Origin: Spirosoma agri
Lineage (GTDB): Bacteria > Bacteroidota > Bacteroidia > Cytophagales > Spirosomataceae
Direction: 5' to 3'
Length of the DNA stretch: 64,000 nt
NCBI RefSeq assembly: GCF_010747415.1
Contig: NZ_JAAGNZ010000001.1
Span: 124,001-188,000 of the forward strand
Position 1 is the stretch's first letter, and each line of letters starts with the position of its first letter. This document shows positions 34,862-44,311 of the stretch, one piece after another. Position numbers and translations under genes: made by a program. The notes under the pieces are model-generated. The model was given only the letters and a program-made list of their open reading frames with translations. It searched no databases and had not been told where the DNA came from.

Positions 34862-35572
34862 ATGCTCTTGCTTCAGGTTCCGGCCGTTGACACCACGGCC
34901 GCATCGCTGTCGGCCACAACGGCTGCTCAACCCCAAAGTCTACAATTATTTGATCTGGTAGCCAAAGGCGGTTGGGTCATGGTGCCCATTGCGTTTTTGT
35001 TCTTCGCATCGCTCTACCTGATCTTCGAGCGTTATTTCGTGATTCGTTCCCAGACGAAATCAGACTCGAATTTCATCGATAACATTCGGGATATGGTAGC
35101 GCAGGGAAATATAAAATCAGCAGAGTCCTTTGCCAAAAACCAGCGGACAGCTATGGGACGCGTGTTCGAAAAAGCAATAGGCCGCATCGGTTCGCCGATT
35201 AAGGACATCGAAAGCACCATCGAAAGCGTCGGTCAGATCGAACTGTCCCGACTGGAACGGAATATGGGCTATCTGGGTATCATCGCCGGTATTGCCCCGA
35301 TGCTTGGCTTTATCGGTACGATCTCTGGTATCATCCGTATTTTCTACGATATTTCGCTGTCCGACAACATCAGCGTGGGTATTATTGCCGGTGGTCTGTA
35401 CGAGAAAATGATCACATCCGGCGCGGGTCTGATCGTTGGTATTCTGGCCTATACCGGATATCACCTGCTGAACATGATGGTGGAGCGGTTTACTCTTGCG
35501 CTCGAGATAAACGCCTTTGAGTTTATTGAAGTTCTCCAGAAACCGACGTCGGAACCCGCTCGTATGCGGTAA
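34862..35572 (+). CDS. MotA/TolQ/ExbB proton-channel family protein
   Basis: A 236-residue inner-membrane protein that, with ExbD, turns the proton gradient into mechanical energy for TonB or Tol complexes. The first membrane segment (about 39-57) follows a short polar N-terminus. ERNMGYLGIIAGIAPMLGFIGTISGIIRIF carries the second segment and the conserved gating residues, here quoted in two parts: ERNMGYLGIIAGIAPMLG and FIGTISGII. The third segment is VGIIAGGLYEKMITSGAGLIVG. The exbD gene follows after 51 bp, making a two-gene operon. No TonB gene is adjacent. Confidence 0.85.
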   Translation: MLLLQVPAVDTTAASLSATTAAQPQSLQLFDLVAKGGWVMVPIAFLFFASLYLIFERYFVIRSQTKSDSNFIDNIRDMVAQGNIKSAESFAKNQRTAMGRVFEKAIGRIGSPIKDIESTIESVGQIELSRLERNMGYLGIIAGIAPMLGFIGTISGIIRIFYDISLSDNISVGIIAGGLYEKMITSGAGLIVGILAYTGYHLLNMMVERFTLALEINAFEFIEVLQKPTSEPARMR

Positions 35573-35591
35573 TGTACGGCCTTAGACCCTG

Positions 35592-35602
35592 GTCTAACGT
35601 CC
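35592..35602 (+). repeat. Copy of an 11-bp dispersed motif
   Basis: GTCTAACGTCC here is identical to the motif in the inverted repeat at 13813-13884. It lies in the 51-bp gap between exbB and exbD. Two loci are too few to prove a family. Confidence 0.3.
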
Positions 35603-35623
35603 ACTATCCCAGTGTCTTTCACT

Positions 35624-36016
35624 ATGAAACTCCGAAGAAAAAATAAATTTGCTGCCGAAGTAGCGACATCGTCGCTGAACGACATCATGTTCTTCCTGCT
35701 GCTGTTCTTCCTGATTATTTCGACAGTTGCCAACCCGAACGTTATCAAACTAATGCTGCCCAAAGCGTCATCGACGCAGCAGTTGAGCAAAAAACAGGTG
35801 ACGCTATCGGTAGACGATAAAAAACAGTACTTCATCGACAAAAAGCCCGTCGATCCGGCCAATCTGGAAAATGAGCTGAAAACAATGATGGCCGGTATTG
35901 CGGAACCAACCGTTGTTGTTCGCTTTGATAAAGCACTTACTGTGCAGGATCTGGTCGATGTACTCCAAACGGGGGCTAAGCTGAACATTAAAATGGTCAT
36001 GGCCACCTCGAAGTAA
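35624..36016 (+). CDS. ExbD/TolR-family biopolymer transport protein
   Basis: A 130-residue partner of the ExbB-like protein. It has a short basic cytoplasmic N-terminus, one membrane segment (about 21-41, DIMFFLLLFFLIISTVA, with the conserved proton-carrying Asp just before it in SLNDIMF), and a periplasmic domain of about 85 residues. The ATG at 35624 is used in place of a GTG four codons upstream. A good terminator follows the stop codon. Energy transfer to TonB-type receptors, such as the large outer-membrane protein at 2182-4611, is a plausible but unproven role. Confidence 0.85.
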   Translation: MKLRRKNKFAAEVATSSLNDIMFFLLLFFLIISTVANPNVIKLMLPKASSTQQLSKKQVTLSVDDKKQYFIDKKPVDPANLENELKTMMAGIAEPTVVVRFDKALTVQDLVDVLQTGAKLNIKMVMATSK

Positions 36017-36047
36017 AATCAGTTTTTAGAAACTAGGTAACTATTCA

Positions 36048-36076
36048 GCCGATGCAAAAACTGCATCGGCTTTTTT
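36048..36076 (+). terminator. Rho-independent terminator of exbBD
   Basis: GCCGATGCA and TGCATCGGC form a 9-bp stem around a 5-base loop, followed by six T residues, 32 bp after the exbD stop. Confidence 0.85.
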
Positions 36077-36141
36077 ATTGGTTCTAATCAATTGGGCTGG
36101 CTTTCTAGTTTATAGGCTAAACCCAACTATCTTTTCTCCGT

Positions 36142-37722
36142 ATGATTGCTGACTACACTGAAGCCGCCGTTTGTCATGTTGATGATCTTGTTGACGGACA
36201 GTTAAAAGAGGTTCGCGTTGGTGATACCGACGTGCTGCTGGCTCGCGCCGACGGGCAATACTATGCGCTTCATCCTAAATGCACCCACTATCAGGCTCCC
36301 CTGGCGATGGGTTTGCTGCATGGAAACCGACTCGTTTGTCCCTGGCACAATGCCTGTTTCGACGTTCGGGATGGCCATCGACTCGAAGCGCCCGCTCTCA
36401 ATGGGTTGCCGACCCACGAAGTCCGAATAGAGGGCGATCAGGTCTTTGTACGGCTGACCACCTATAAGGAAAGTTTAGAGAATCCGATGGTTGCGCCTGA
36501 TGAGGCTAACGCTACTGTTTATACCATTGTTGGCGGTGGCGGAGCCGGGGCATTTGCTGCGGAGGCCATGCGGGAAGCTGGATTTACGGGTAAGATCGTG
36601 ATGCTGACCGAAAGCCAGGAAGGCCCTTACGACCGCCCTAATTGTTCGAAAGATTACTTACAGGGTAAAGCTCCCGATGAGTGGATGCCCCTGCGTACGG
36701 ACGAGTTCTATAAAAACTACGGCATTGAGGTTCGGACGGGGCAACACGTAACGTCGCTCGACCCCACGACCAAACAGATTGAACTGGCTTCCGGCGAAAC
36801 GCTTACTTATGACAAAGCGCTACTTTGTTCGGGAGGAAAGCCAAATACGTTACTGGGGTCGAATGCAGATATGAAGGGTGTTTACATGCTTCGTAGCTTG
36901 CACGACAGCCAACACCTTCGTGAAATAAGCCACCAGGGGAAGCGCGTGGTCATTGTTGGCAGTTCGTTTATCGGGTTGGAAGGAGCCATGAGTTTACGCA
37001 AACTGGGCTGCGAAGTCGAGGTCGTTGGCACCGAGCCTGTTCCTTTTGCAAGAACATTGGGCGAAAAAATTGGCCGGCTCATGCAGGGCTGGCACGAGAA
37101 AGAGGGCATCCGGTTTCACCTGGATTGCAAAGTAGAGCGGCTGGAAGGTGGTGATTCGGTCAACGCCGTTGTGCTGAATAATGGGCAACGACTCCCCGCC
37201 GACTTTGTCCTGCTGGGCCTTGGTGTAAAACCGAATACGGATTTTCTGAAAGGTGTTACGCTCGAAGACGACGGTGGTGTCAAAACCGACGAATACCTCA
37301 AACTGGCCGATGATCTTTACGCGGCCGGCGACATTGCGCACTATCCGGCGGCTGATGGCTTCCAACGAATCGAGCACTGGAAAGTAGCTGGCTTGCAAGG
37401 GTATAACGCGGGAATAAACATGGCTGGCCAAGAGGAACCTTATCAAGCTGTGCCCTTCTTCTGGACGAACCAGCAGGGGAAGCGAATCAATTACGTCGGT
37501 CATGCCGACCATTTTGAGGATATTATCTACGATGGTAATCCTGAAACGGACGAAGCCTTTTTGGCGCTGTACGTTCAGGATAATGTGATAAAAGCCGCAG
37601 CGGGTCTCAAGCGCGATCAGGATATTATCGCTATTCGGGAACTGATGCGCGAAGGTCGTATGCCTTCGGTGGATGCCGTTCGGCAGGGTATAAACTGGGT
37701 CGATGTGCTGAAGAAAGCCTAG
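36142..37722 (+). CDS. Rieske-domain FAD/NAD oxidoreductase, AIFM3-like
   Basis: A 526-residue fusion. An N-terminal Rieske 2Fe-2S domain (about 1-105) has ligands Cys47, His49, Cys66 and His69 in CTH and CPWH. A pyridine nucleotide-disulfide reductase domain follows with the FAD motif TIVGGGGAGAFAAEAM and the NAD motif VVIVGSSFIGLEGAMSL. LYAAGDIAHYP is the second FAD site. The C-terminal 80 residues are a reductase C-terminal domain. The order matches eukaryotic AIFM3 and bacterial rubredoxin- or ferredoxin-reductase-like proteins. The electron acceptor is unknown. It is monocistronic. Confidence 0.85.
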   Translation: MIADYTEAAVCHVDDLVDGQLKEVRVGDTDVLLARADGQYYALHPKCTHYQAPLAMGLLHGNRLVCPWHNACFDVRDGHRLEAPALNGLPTHEVRIEGDQVFVRLTTYKESLENPMVAPDEANATVYTIVGGGGAGAFAAEAMREAGFTGKIVMLTESQEGPYDRPNCSKDYLQGKAPDEWMPLRTDEFYKNYGIEVRTGQHVTSLDPTTKQIELASGETLTYDKALLCSGGKPNTLLGSNADMKGVYMLRSLHDSQHLREISHQGKRVVIVGSSFIGLEGAMSLRKLGCEVEVVGTEPVPFARTLGEKIGRLMQGWHEKEGIRFHLDCKVERLEGGDSVNAVVLNNGQRLPADFVLLGLGVKPNTDFLKGVTLEDDGGVKTDEYLKLADDLYAAGDIAHYPAADGFQRIEHWKVAGLQGYNAGINMAGQEEPYQAVPFFWTNQQGKRINYVGHADHFEDIIYDGNPETDEAFLALYVQDNVIKAAAGLKRDQDIIAIRELMREGRMPSVDAVRQGINWVDVLKKA

Positions 37723-37733
37723 TGCCGTATCGA

Positions 37734-37772
37734 GACAAGTCAGCTATAAGTGGCAGTGGTGGCTGACTTGTC
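37734..37772. repeat. 11-bp perfect inverted repeat between two genes
   Basis: GACAAGTCAGC (37734-37744) pairs exactly with 37762-37772 around a 17-base loop. It lies 11 bp after the Rieske oxidoreductase stop and ends 12 bp before the -7 box of the exonuclease gene. No T-run is present. It could end the upstream transcript or act as an operator. Confidence 0.45.
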
Positions 37773-37784
37773 CGCCAAACGGTT

Positions 37785-37792
37785 TACCTTTG
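37785..37792 (+). promoter_or_regulatory. Possible -7 box of the exonuclease gene
   Basis: TACCTTTG matches TAnnTTTG, 32 bp upstream of the ATG at 37825. The nearest upstream TTG is only 14 bp away, inside the inverted repeat. Confidence 0.35.
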
Positions 37793-37824
37793 CGCCCTGA
37801 CCGTGCTAAATACCCGGTTTGGTT

Positions 37825-38646
37825 ATGACGCATCAACTTGTACTTAAGAAACCGCTGGCTTTTTTCGATCTCGAAACAACTGGCATCAACGTCGCTAAAG
37901 ACCGCATCATCGACATCTGCATTATCAAGGCGCTGCCCAACGGGGATGTCGTTACTAAGAATCAGCGTGTTAACCCCGGGATGCCGATCCCGCTGGAGTC
38001 CAGCATGATTCATGGCATTTACGATGACGATGTAAAAGACGCTCCTCCCTTCAAGTCCGTTGCCCGCACGCTGGCTCAATTTATGGACGGTTGCGATCTG
38101 GCCGGATTCAATAGCAATCGGTTCGATGTCCCCGTGCTGGTTGAAGAATTTCTGCGGGCAAACGTCGAGTTCGAGATGAAAAACCGACGCATGATCGATG
38201 CTCAGCGAATTTTTCACCTGATGGAACCCCGCAACCTTTCGGCAGCGTATCGATTCTACTGCGACAAAGAACTGGTCGGTGCCCACGGAGCCGAAGCCGA
38301 TACCATTGCGTCACTCGAAGTGCTCAATGCGCAGGTACAACGTTACATGGGTATGGTTGCGAAAGCCGACAGTGGCCAGGAGGTTGTCTTCGAGAACGAT
38401 GTCGATATGCTGCACAGCCTGACCGCGAACAAAAATGTTGACCTTGCCGGACGGATCATTATCAACGAGAAAGGCGAAGAAGTTTTCAATTTCGGCAAGC
38501 ACAAAGGACTACTGGTACTGGACGTGCTGAAAAAAGAGCCTTCGTTTTACGACTGGATACTCAAGGGTGAATTTCCGCTCGACACCAAGCGACGACTGAC
38601 CGAAATCAGGTTGCGTGCGTTGAGTAACGGTATTGGCAAAAAATAA
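37825..38646 (+). CDS. DEDDh exonuclease, DnaQ-like
   Basis: A 273-residue 3-prime to 5-prime exonuclease of the DnaQ superfamily. The metal-binding residues are Asp15 and Glu17 (FFDLETTG), Asp101 (FNSNRFDVPVL), His154 (GAHGAEADT) and Asp159, the DEDDh pattern. A C-terminal extension of about 85 residues contains FNFGKHKGLLVLDVLKKEP, a DUF3820-like motif found in other such nucleases. It may act in DNA repair, or as a proofreading subunit, but the DNA polymerase subunit epsilon is not certain. The TTG two codons upstream is rejected in favour of the ATG at 37825. Confidence 0.85.
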   Translation: MTHQLVLKKPLAFFDLETTGINVAKDRIIDICIIKALPNGDVVTKNQRVNPGMPIPLESSMIHGIYDDDVKDAPPFKSVARTLAQFMDGCDLAGFNSNRFDVPVLVEEFLRANVEFEMKNRRMIDAQRIFHLMEPRNLSAAYRFYCDKELVGAHGAEADTIASLEVLNAQVQRYMGMVAKADSGQEVVFENDVDMLHSLTANKNVDLAGRIIINEKGEEVFNFGKHKGLLVLDVLKKEPSFYDWILKGEFPLDTKRRLTEIRLRALSNGIGKK

Positions 38647-38750
38647 GACAAGCAGGCGTTTCGGACAGTCGGGCAATTGAAATAAATGCTATGAATAACG
38701 GCAAAGCTTTATTAATTCCCCGAATTCCCTATCTACCTTAGCTACCCAAA

Positions 38751-38781
38751 TTTGAGCAAGCCCGAATAATCTTTACATTTG
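38751..38781 (+). promoter_or_regulatory. Bacteroidota-type promoter for nuoKLMN
   Basis: TTTG (38751-38754) and TACATTTG (38774-38781) are separated by 19 bp, the consensus spacing. Transcription would start near 38788, 20 bp before the nuoK ATG. This supports an independent transcription unit for nuoK, L, M and N. Confidence 0.65.
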
Positions 38782-38807
38782 CGGCACTTTCTATTAACCG
38801 GCAAGCC

Positions 38808-39152
38808 ATGCAACCCACGCAGGACGTCCTCATTCCGGAAGTCATTCAGCAAATACCACTTACGTATTACCTGATTCTCAGCACCGCGCTGTTCGTTATC
38901 GGCATCATCGGCGTACTGACCCGACGCAATGCGATCATCATCTTCATGTCGATTGAGTTGATGCTTAATGCCGTCAATTTGTTGCTCATCGCATTTTCTT
39001 CCTACCGTTCTGACTCCTCAGGACAGGTATTCGTCTTTTTTATCATGGCTGTAGCTGCCGCCGAGGTATCGGTTGGGCTGGCTATCATTGTGATGATTTA
39101 TCGAAATACCCGATCAATCGATGTAGGACTACTTAATAAGTTGAAATGGTGA
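38808..39152 (+). CDS. nuoK: NADH-quinone oxidoreductase subunit K
   Basis: A small membrane subunit of complex I with three hydrophobic segments. IGIIGVLTRRNAIIIFMSIE and LMLNAVNLLLIAFSSY contain the conserved glutamate of the second helix (SIELMLNAVN), which is part of the proton-pumping chain. It has 114 residues, slightly longer than usual because of an N-terminal extension of about 15 residues. It is first in the nuoK-L-M-N cluster and follows its own promoter. The genes for nuoA to nuoJ are not upstream. Confidence 0.93.
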   Translation: MQPTQDVLIPEVIQQIPLTYYLILSTALFVIGIIGVLTRRNAIIIFMSIELMLNAVNLLLIAFSSYRSDSSGQVFVFFIMAVAAAEVSVGLAIIVMIYRNTRSIDVGLLNKLKW

Positions 39153-39232
39153 ACTAAGTTTTCAGTTCATGGTTTGCGGGCCGAATACGACCGTTGACTG
39201 TTGATTGTGAACCGTAAACGTCAAACAATTTC

Positions 39233-41146
39233 ATGCAAATAGAATTACTCTGTGCGTTAATTCCGCTTTTTCCGCTGATCGGTTTCCTCATCAACGGTAT
39301 AGGCTTTCGTCGGGTACCGAATGGCCTTGCCGGGACGCTGGCTACGGCGGCCGTGTTGGCTTCATTTCTGACGTCGATCTATCTGTTCGGCGTTTTCCGG
39401 GCAGGTGATAACCAGACCATTGTTGCCACCTTATTTGATTGGATCAGTGTCGGCGACCTGCACATCAACTTTTCGTTCCAGATCGATCAATTATCGCTGC
39501 TGATGCTGCTGGTCGTGACGGGTGTCGGAACGCTTATTCATCTCTATAGTATTGGCTATATGAGCCACGATGAAGGATTTGGCAAGTTCATGTCGTTTCT
39601 GAACCTGTTCATTTTCTTCATGCTCCTGCTGGTGATGGGGTCAAACTACGTCATCATGTTTATTGGATGGGAAGGCGTGGGACTTTGCTCCTACCTGCTG
39701 ATCGGCTTCTGGAACAAAAACACGAGCTATAACAATGCCGCCCGGAAAGCATTTGTCATGAACCGCATTGGTGACCTGGGCTTTTTACTGGGTATATTCA
39801 TGCTGATCAACACTTTCGGCACGGTCGAATATCTGGACGTTTTCAAGCAGGCTACGAGCCTGGAAATCGGGGACAAAACCATCCTGCTGATCACGATGCT
39901 GCTGTTTGTCGGCGCAATGGGTAAGTCGGCACAGATTCCGCTCTACACCTGGTTGCCTGACGCGATGGCCGGTCCAACGCCCGTATCAGCCCTGATCCAC
40001 GCAGCGACAATGGTGACGGCGGGTATCTACATGGTCGTTCGCTCGAACGTATTGTATACGCTGGCACCGCTGACGCTGGAAATCATTGGATTCATCGCGA
40101 TTGCAACCGCTTTGCTGGCTGCGTCCATTGGTCTGTTGCAAAACGATATCAAGAAAGTACTGGCCTATTCGACGGTGTCGCAGTTGGGCTACATGTTCCT
40201 GGGCTTGAGCGCAACGGCCTACACGGCGGGTATGTTCCACGTAATTACGCACGCGTTCTTCAAAGCACTGCTGTTTCTGGGAGCCGGTAGCGTCATCCAT
40301 GCGATGTCCGACGAGCAGGATATTCGTAAGATGGGTGGATTGCGGAAAGCGCTTCCGGTTACGTTCATTACATTTTTAATCGGAACGATTGCTATTTCTG
40401 GTCTGCCACCCTTCGCGGGCTTCTTCTCCAAAGATGAAATTCTGGCGCACGTTTTTGAGCATAATAAACTCCTGTGGGCGCTTGGCGTAGTGGGTTCGGG
40501 TCTGACTTCCTTCTACATGTTCCGATTGTTGTTCCTGACTTTCTTCGGTGAATTCCGGGGAACGGACGAGCAGCGGCATCATCTTCACGAGTCACCCATT
40601 ACCATGACGGCTCCCCTGATTGTATTGGCCGTTCTGTCAGCCATCGGTGGTCTGTTGAATTTGCCCGGTTCGGGTTGGTTGGGCGATTTTATGGCTCCTT
40701 TGTTTGAAGGGTCACGTCAGGTAAGTCCGGCAGCCTTCGCCGAATCGACGATCGAACACAGTACCGAATATATTTTGATGGCTGTTTCGGCGGGTGTTGC
40801 CTTATTTGCCTTGATTGTAGCGTACGTTATGTACATCAGCCGCGGGGCTGTACCTGCGCCGGATACAGCCGATCGGTCATTACCACAGCAGGTCATCTAC
40901 AACAAATATTACGTTGACGAACTGTACGAAGCCATTATCGTTCGGCCAATCCGTGGCATGGGCGATGCGCTCTACAGCTTCGGGGAAGGACTTATCGATG
41001 GCGTTGTCAATGGCGTAGCCTGGCTCGTGCGTCAAAGTTCGGCTCAGCTACGACTCCTGCAAAGTGGCTCGATTGGTTTTTACGTGCTGGCAATGGTCGC
41101 CAGTATTGCCGCCATTTTTGCGCTTCGGTTTTTCATCCGATTTTAG
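39233..41146 (+). CDS. nuoL: NADH-quinone oxidoreductase subunit L
   Basis: A 637-residue proton-pumping subunit at the far end of the complex I membrane arm. About sixteen membrane segments are visible. Diagnostic parts are MSHDEGFGKFMSFLNLF, FIGWEGVGLCSYLLIGFW, LPDAMAGPTPVSALIHAATM and STVSQLGYMFLGL. The conserved Lys/Glu pump residues lie within these. A C-terminal amphipathic lateral helix and a final anchoring helix are expected and consistent with the end FALRFFIRF. It lies 80 bp after nuoK. Confidence 0.97.
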   Translation: MQIELLCALIPLFPLIGFLINGIGFRRVPNGLAGTLATAAVLASFLTSIYLFGVFRAGDNQTIVATLFDWISVGDLHINFSFQIDQLSLLMLLVVTGVGTLIHLYSIGYMSHDEGFGKFMSFLNLFIFFMLLLVMGSNYVIMFIGWEGVGLCSYLLIGFWNKNTSYNNAARKAFVMNRIGDLGFLLGIFMLINTFGTVEYLDVFKQATSLEIGDKTILLITMLLFVGAMGKSAQIPLYTWLPDAMAGPTPVSALIHAATMVTAGIYMVVRSNVLYTLAPLTLEIIGFIAIATALLAASIGLLQNDIKKVLAYSTVSQLGYMFLGLSATAYTAGMFHVITHAFFKALLFLGAGSVIHAMSDEQDIRKMGGLRKALPVTFITFLIGTIAISGLPPFAGFFSKDEILAHVFEHNKLLWALGVVGSGLTSFYMFRLLFLTFFGEFRGTDEQRHHLHESPITMTAPLIVLAVLSAIGGLLNLPGSGWLGDFMAPLFEGSRQVSPAAFAESTIEHSTEYILMAVSAGVALFALIVAYVMYISRGAVPAPDTADRSLPQQVIYNKYYVDELYEAIIVRPIRGMGDALYSFGEGLIDGVVNGVAWLVRQSSAQLRLLQSGSIGFYVLAMVASIAAIFALRFFIRF

Positions 41147-41197
41147 TTAGCTACAACGATTCACGATCTATCGCCAATCGCCCTCGAAAAATACTAT

Positions 41198-42676
41198 ATG
41201 ATTACACTATTTCTAATCCTTTACCCTGCCGTAGCGGCCACATTGATCCTATTGTTCGGGGGAGAGCGGGTAAAACAGGCGGCTCTGGTGGCTGCACTGG
41301 TCGAACTGGTTGTGGCGGGCTACGCTTTTTATACGTTCCAGCCCAACGCAACGTCCCAGTTTGGTTTCGATTATCCCTGGATAGGTACGATAGGTATTCG
41401 GTTCAGTGCCGGTATCGATGGAATCAGTGTTTTACTGGTAGTATTAACGGGTTTGCTGGTGCCATTCATCGTACTGTCTACATTCAATCGTAGCTATGAG
41501 CGCCCAAATACGTTTTACGCGTTGATGTTGTACATGCAGGCTGCGCTCATTGGTGTTTTTACCGCCCGTGATGGCTTTCTGTTTTACCTGTTTTTCGAAG
41601 CCGCGCTGATTCCCATTTACTTCCTGGCGGCCATGTGGGGCGGAGAGAATCGTATTCCGGTTACGTTCAAGTTCTTCGTCTATACCATTTTCGGTAGTTT
41701 GTTCATGCTGGTTGCATTGGTGTATTTGTATTACCAGACACCTGCCACAGCGACAGTCACCCATTCCGCTGCCATTGCTGATTTCTATAACCTCAAACTG
41801 ACTCCGGAAGCGCAGAACTGGATTTTCTGGGCGTTCTTTATTGCGTTTGCCATCAAGATGCCGGTTTTCCCTTTTCACACTTGGCAACCTGATACGTATG
41901 TTGAGTCGCCTACGCCGGCGACAATGCTGTTGGCGGGGATCATGCTGAAAATGGGCGTTTATGGCCTGATCCGGTTTATTCTTCCTACGGTGCCACTTGG
42001 CGTTGAAACATGGGGGAAAACGGCGGTTATTCTTTCCGTTATCGGCATTATTTATGGCTCAATAATTGCCATTCGTCAGCGCGACATGAAGCGGCTGATT
42101 GCTTATTCGTCGTTTTCGCACGTTGGCTTGATGGCCGCTGGTGTGTTCTCGCTTACCGAAACGGGCATGCAGGGCGCACTGATACAAATGCTGGCCCACG
42201 GCATCAATGTTGTCGGTATGTTCTTCGTCGCTGATGTGATTTTCTCGCGTACCAATACCCGCCAGCTCGATCAGTTGGGCGGTATCACCCGAACAACTCC
42301 CAAGTTGACCGTTTACTTTATGATCATGCTGCTGGGTAGTGTGGCGTTGCCGCTCACGAACGGGTTCATCGGGGAATTTTTGCTGTTACACGGTGTCTTT
42401 ACCTATAATCATTACCTCGGTTTTGCGGCCGGTCTTACTATTATTTTTGGTGCTGTATACATGTTGCGGATGTTCCAGAAAAGCATGTTTGGGCCAACGT
42501 CGTCGCGCACCGAAACGTTTGCTGATCTGACATCGTCCGAAAGTTGGGTATTCATTCCGCTGGTCGTTATGGTCTTCTGGATCGGTATTTACCCCCATTC
42601 GTTTTTAAAAGTAACCGAACCTGCCGTTGCCAACCTGATGAAATACATCGGTACGACTGCGGTGTCAATGAAATAA
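41198..42676 (+). CDS. nuoM: NADH-quinone oxidoreductase subunit M
   Basis: A 492-residue antiporter-like subunit of complex I, homologous to NuoL and NuoN. The stretches FYLFFEAALIPIYFLAAMWG and FHTWQPDTYVESPTPATMLL are diagnostic. Residues that form the proton path lie in AFAIKMPVFPFHTW and in KRLIAYSSFSHVGLM. It follows nuoL by 51 bp. There are about fourteen membrane segments. Confidence 0.96.
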   Translation: MITLFLILYPAVAATLILLFGGERVKQAALVAALVELVVAGYAFYTFQPNATSQFGFDYPWIGTIGIRFSAGIDGISVLLVVLTGLLVPFIVLSTFNRSYERPNTFYALMLYMQAALIGVFTARDGFLFYLFFEAALIPIYFLAAMWGGENRIPVTFKFFVYTIFGSLFMLVALVYLYYQTPATATVTHSAAIADFYNLKLTPEAQNWIFWAFFIAFAIKMPVFPFHTWQPDTYVESPTPATMLLAGIMLKMGVYGLIRFILPTVPLGVETWGKTAVILSVIGIIYGSIIAIRQRDMKRLIAYSSFSHVGLMAAGVFSLTETGMQGALIQMLAHGINVVGMFFVADVIFSRTNTRQLDQLGGITRTTPKLTVYFMIMLLGSVALPLTNGFIGEFLLLHGVFTYNHYLGFAAGLTIIFGAVYMLRMFQKSMFGPTSSRTETFADLTSSESWVFIPLVVMVFWIGIYPHSFLKVTEPAVANLMKYIGTTAVSMK

Positions 42677-42768
42677 GTGTTAAAAAGTGTACGGTTACCG
42701 GTTCCAGCTGATCTGCATGGGTCAGCTACCAACAGAGCCAGAAGCCGTAGATCGAAAAACGAACTAAT

Positions 42769-44175
42769 ATGCTTCCCATCGTTCTATTATCGGTTTTTGG
42801 TATCGCGCTATTGTTCCTCGGCTTCCTCAAGTCCAAGGCAGTGCTGTTACCGGCTACATTACTTTTCCTTGCGATTACAATAGCCGCTAATTTCTTCGAC
42901 TGGAACAAATCGTATCTGTACTTCAACGATATGCTGCTTACCAACAACTTATCGATGGTCTTTACGGCTATTATGTTGGGATCGGCGTTTATGGTTGTTG
43001 CCTTATCAAGTAGTTTTGCCGACGATGAATCGGCGCAACCCGCCGAATATTATTGTCTGATTTTGTTCTCGCTGGTTGGCGCGGTCATGATGGTTGGTTT
43101 CGAAAACCTGATCATGCTGTTTGTGGGCGTCGAAATCCTGTCCGTTTCCATGTACGTGTTGACCGGTAGTGATAAGAAGAACCTACGCTCGAACGAAGCT
43201 GCACTGAAATATTTTCTTATGGGCGCTTTTGCCACAGGGATCATGCTGTTTGGTATGGCTCTGTTGTATGGCGCAACCGGTTCCTTTACGTTAGCAGGCC
43301 TACATGCTTACGCGTCCAATGGGCAGGTGGGTCTGTCACTGCTCATGTACGTGGGTCTGTTGATGTTGCTGATCGGTTTGTTGTTTAAAGTTTCGGCTGC
43401 TCCATTCCACTTCTGGACGCCCGACGTGTACGACGGTGCTCCGACAATTTTCACTGCGTTCATGTCGACGGTTGTGAAGACAGCTGGCTACGCGGCTTTG
43501 TTTCGGTTATTATCCGTATCGTTTGTCGGCGTGTATTCGTTCTGGTGGATCATTTTAGCCGTCCTTACCGCATTGACGCTAGTGATAGGTAACGTTACGG
43601 CGGTTTATCAGAACAGCTTCAAGCGCATGATGGCCTATTCGAGTATTTCCCACGCAGGATACTTGTTGCTGGGTCTGGCTGCGTTGGGTACGCAAACGAA
43701 GCAAGCGATTGTCTTTTATTCGCTGGCGTATTCGGTGGCTACGATTTCGGCGTTTGGCGTTCTGCTGTTAGTGGCCCAGCAGCGCAGTACCCAAACATTT
43801 TCGAGAGAAGGGGGAGCGAGCGAGAGCTTTGAATCGTTTAACGGACTTGCCCGGCAGAATCCGCTATTAGGTTTTGCTATGGCGGTGTCGATGCTGTCCC
43901 TGGCCGGTATTCCGCTGACAGCTGGATTCTGGGGTAAGTTCTACATGTTCTCGACCGCCGTTGAGCGTGGTCAGATTTGGTTGCTGGTCGTTGCCGTACT
44001 TATGTCAGCCGTTGGTATCTACTATTACTTCCGGGTAATCATTGCCATGTACTTTCGCGAAGGGGCATTCGAGCCAATTCGGGTAGCGCCGTTTTATCGC
44101 TATGTATTACTAGCAGCCACAATTCTGACACTAGGTTTAGGTATTGCTCCTGGATTGCTACAGGGTCTTTTTTAA
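42769..44175 (+). CDS. nuoN: NADH-quinone oxidoreductase subunit N
   Basis: The last gene of the cluster, a 468-residue antiporter-like subunit with about fourteen membrane segments. NLIMLFVGVEILSVSMYVLTG, FKVSAAPFHFWTPDVYDGAP and KRMMAYSSISHAGYLLLGL are the diagnostic stretches, each quoted with conserved pump residues. It follows nuoM by 92 bp. No terminator hairpin is obvious after it. The 136 bp downstream hold no gene. Confidence 0.95.
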   Translation: MLPIVLLSVFGIALLFLGFLKSKAVLLPATLLFLAITIAANFFDWNKSYLYFNDMLLTNNLSMVFTAIMLGSAFMVVALSSSFADDESAQPAEYYCLILFSLVGAVMMVGFENLIMLFVGVEILSVSMYVLTGSDKKNLRSNEAALKYFLMGAFATGIMLFGMALLYGATGSFTLAGLHAYASNGQVGLSLLMYVGLLMLLIGLLFKVSAAPFHFWTPDVYDGAPTIFTAFMSTVVKTAGYAALFRLLSVSFVGVYSFWWIILAVLTALTLVIGNVTAVYQNSFKRMMAYSSISHAGYLLLGLAALGTQTKQAIVFYSLAYSVATISAFGVLLLVAQQRSTQTFSREGGASESFESFNGLARQNPLLGFAMAVSMLSLAGIPLTAGFWGKFYMFSTAVERGQIWLLVVAVLMSAVGIYYYFRVIIAMYFREGAFEPIRVAPFYRYVLLAATILTLGLGIAPGLLQGLF

Positions 44176-44311
44176 CAAAAGGTAAGTCGATGTCAAGCCG
44201 TAGCCTAATAATTGAAACACAATTACATACGTGTTTGCTATCTTCGCTGTACGTTTAGGGTAGTCTATACTTACATTGACCGATCTATTTTCTATTTTTC
44301 TCAGGTAAAAA

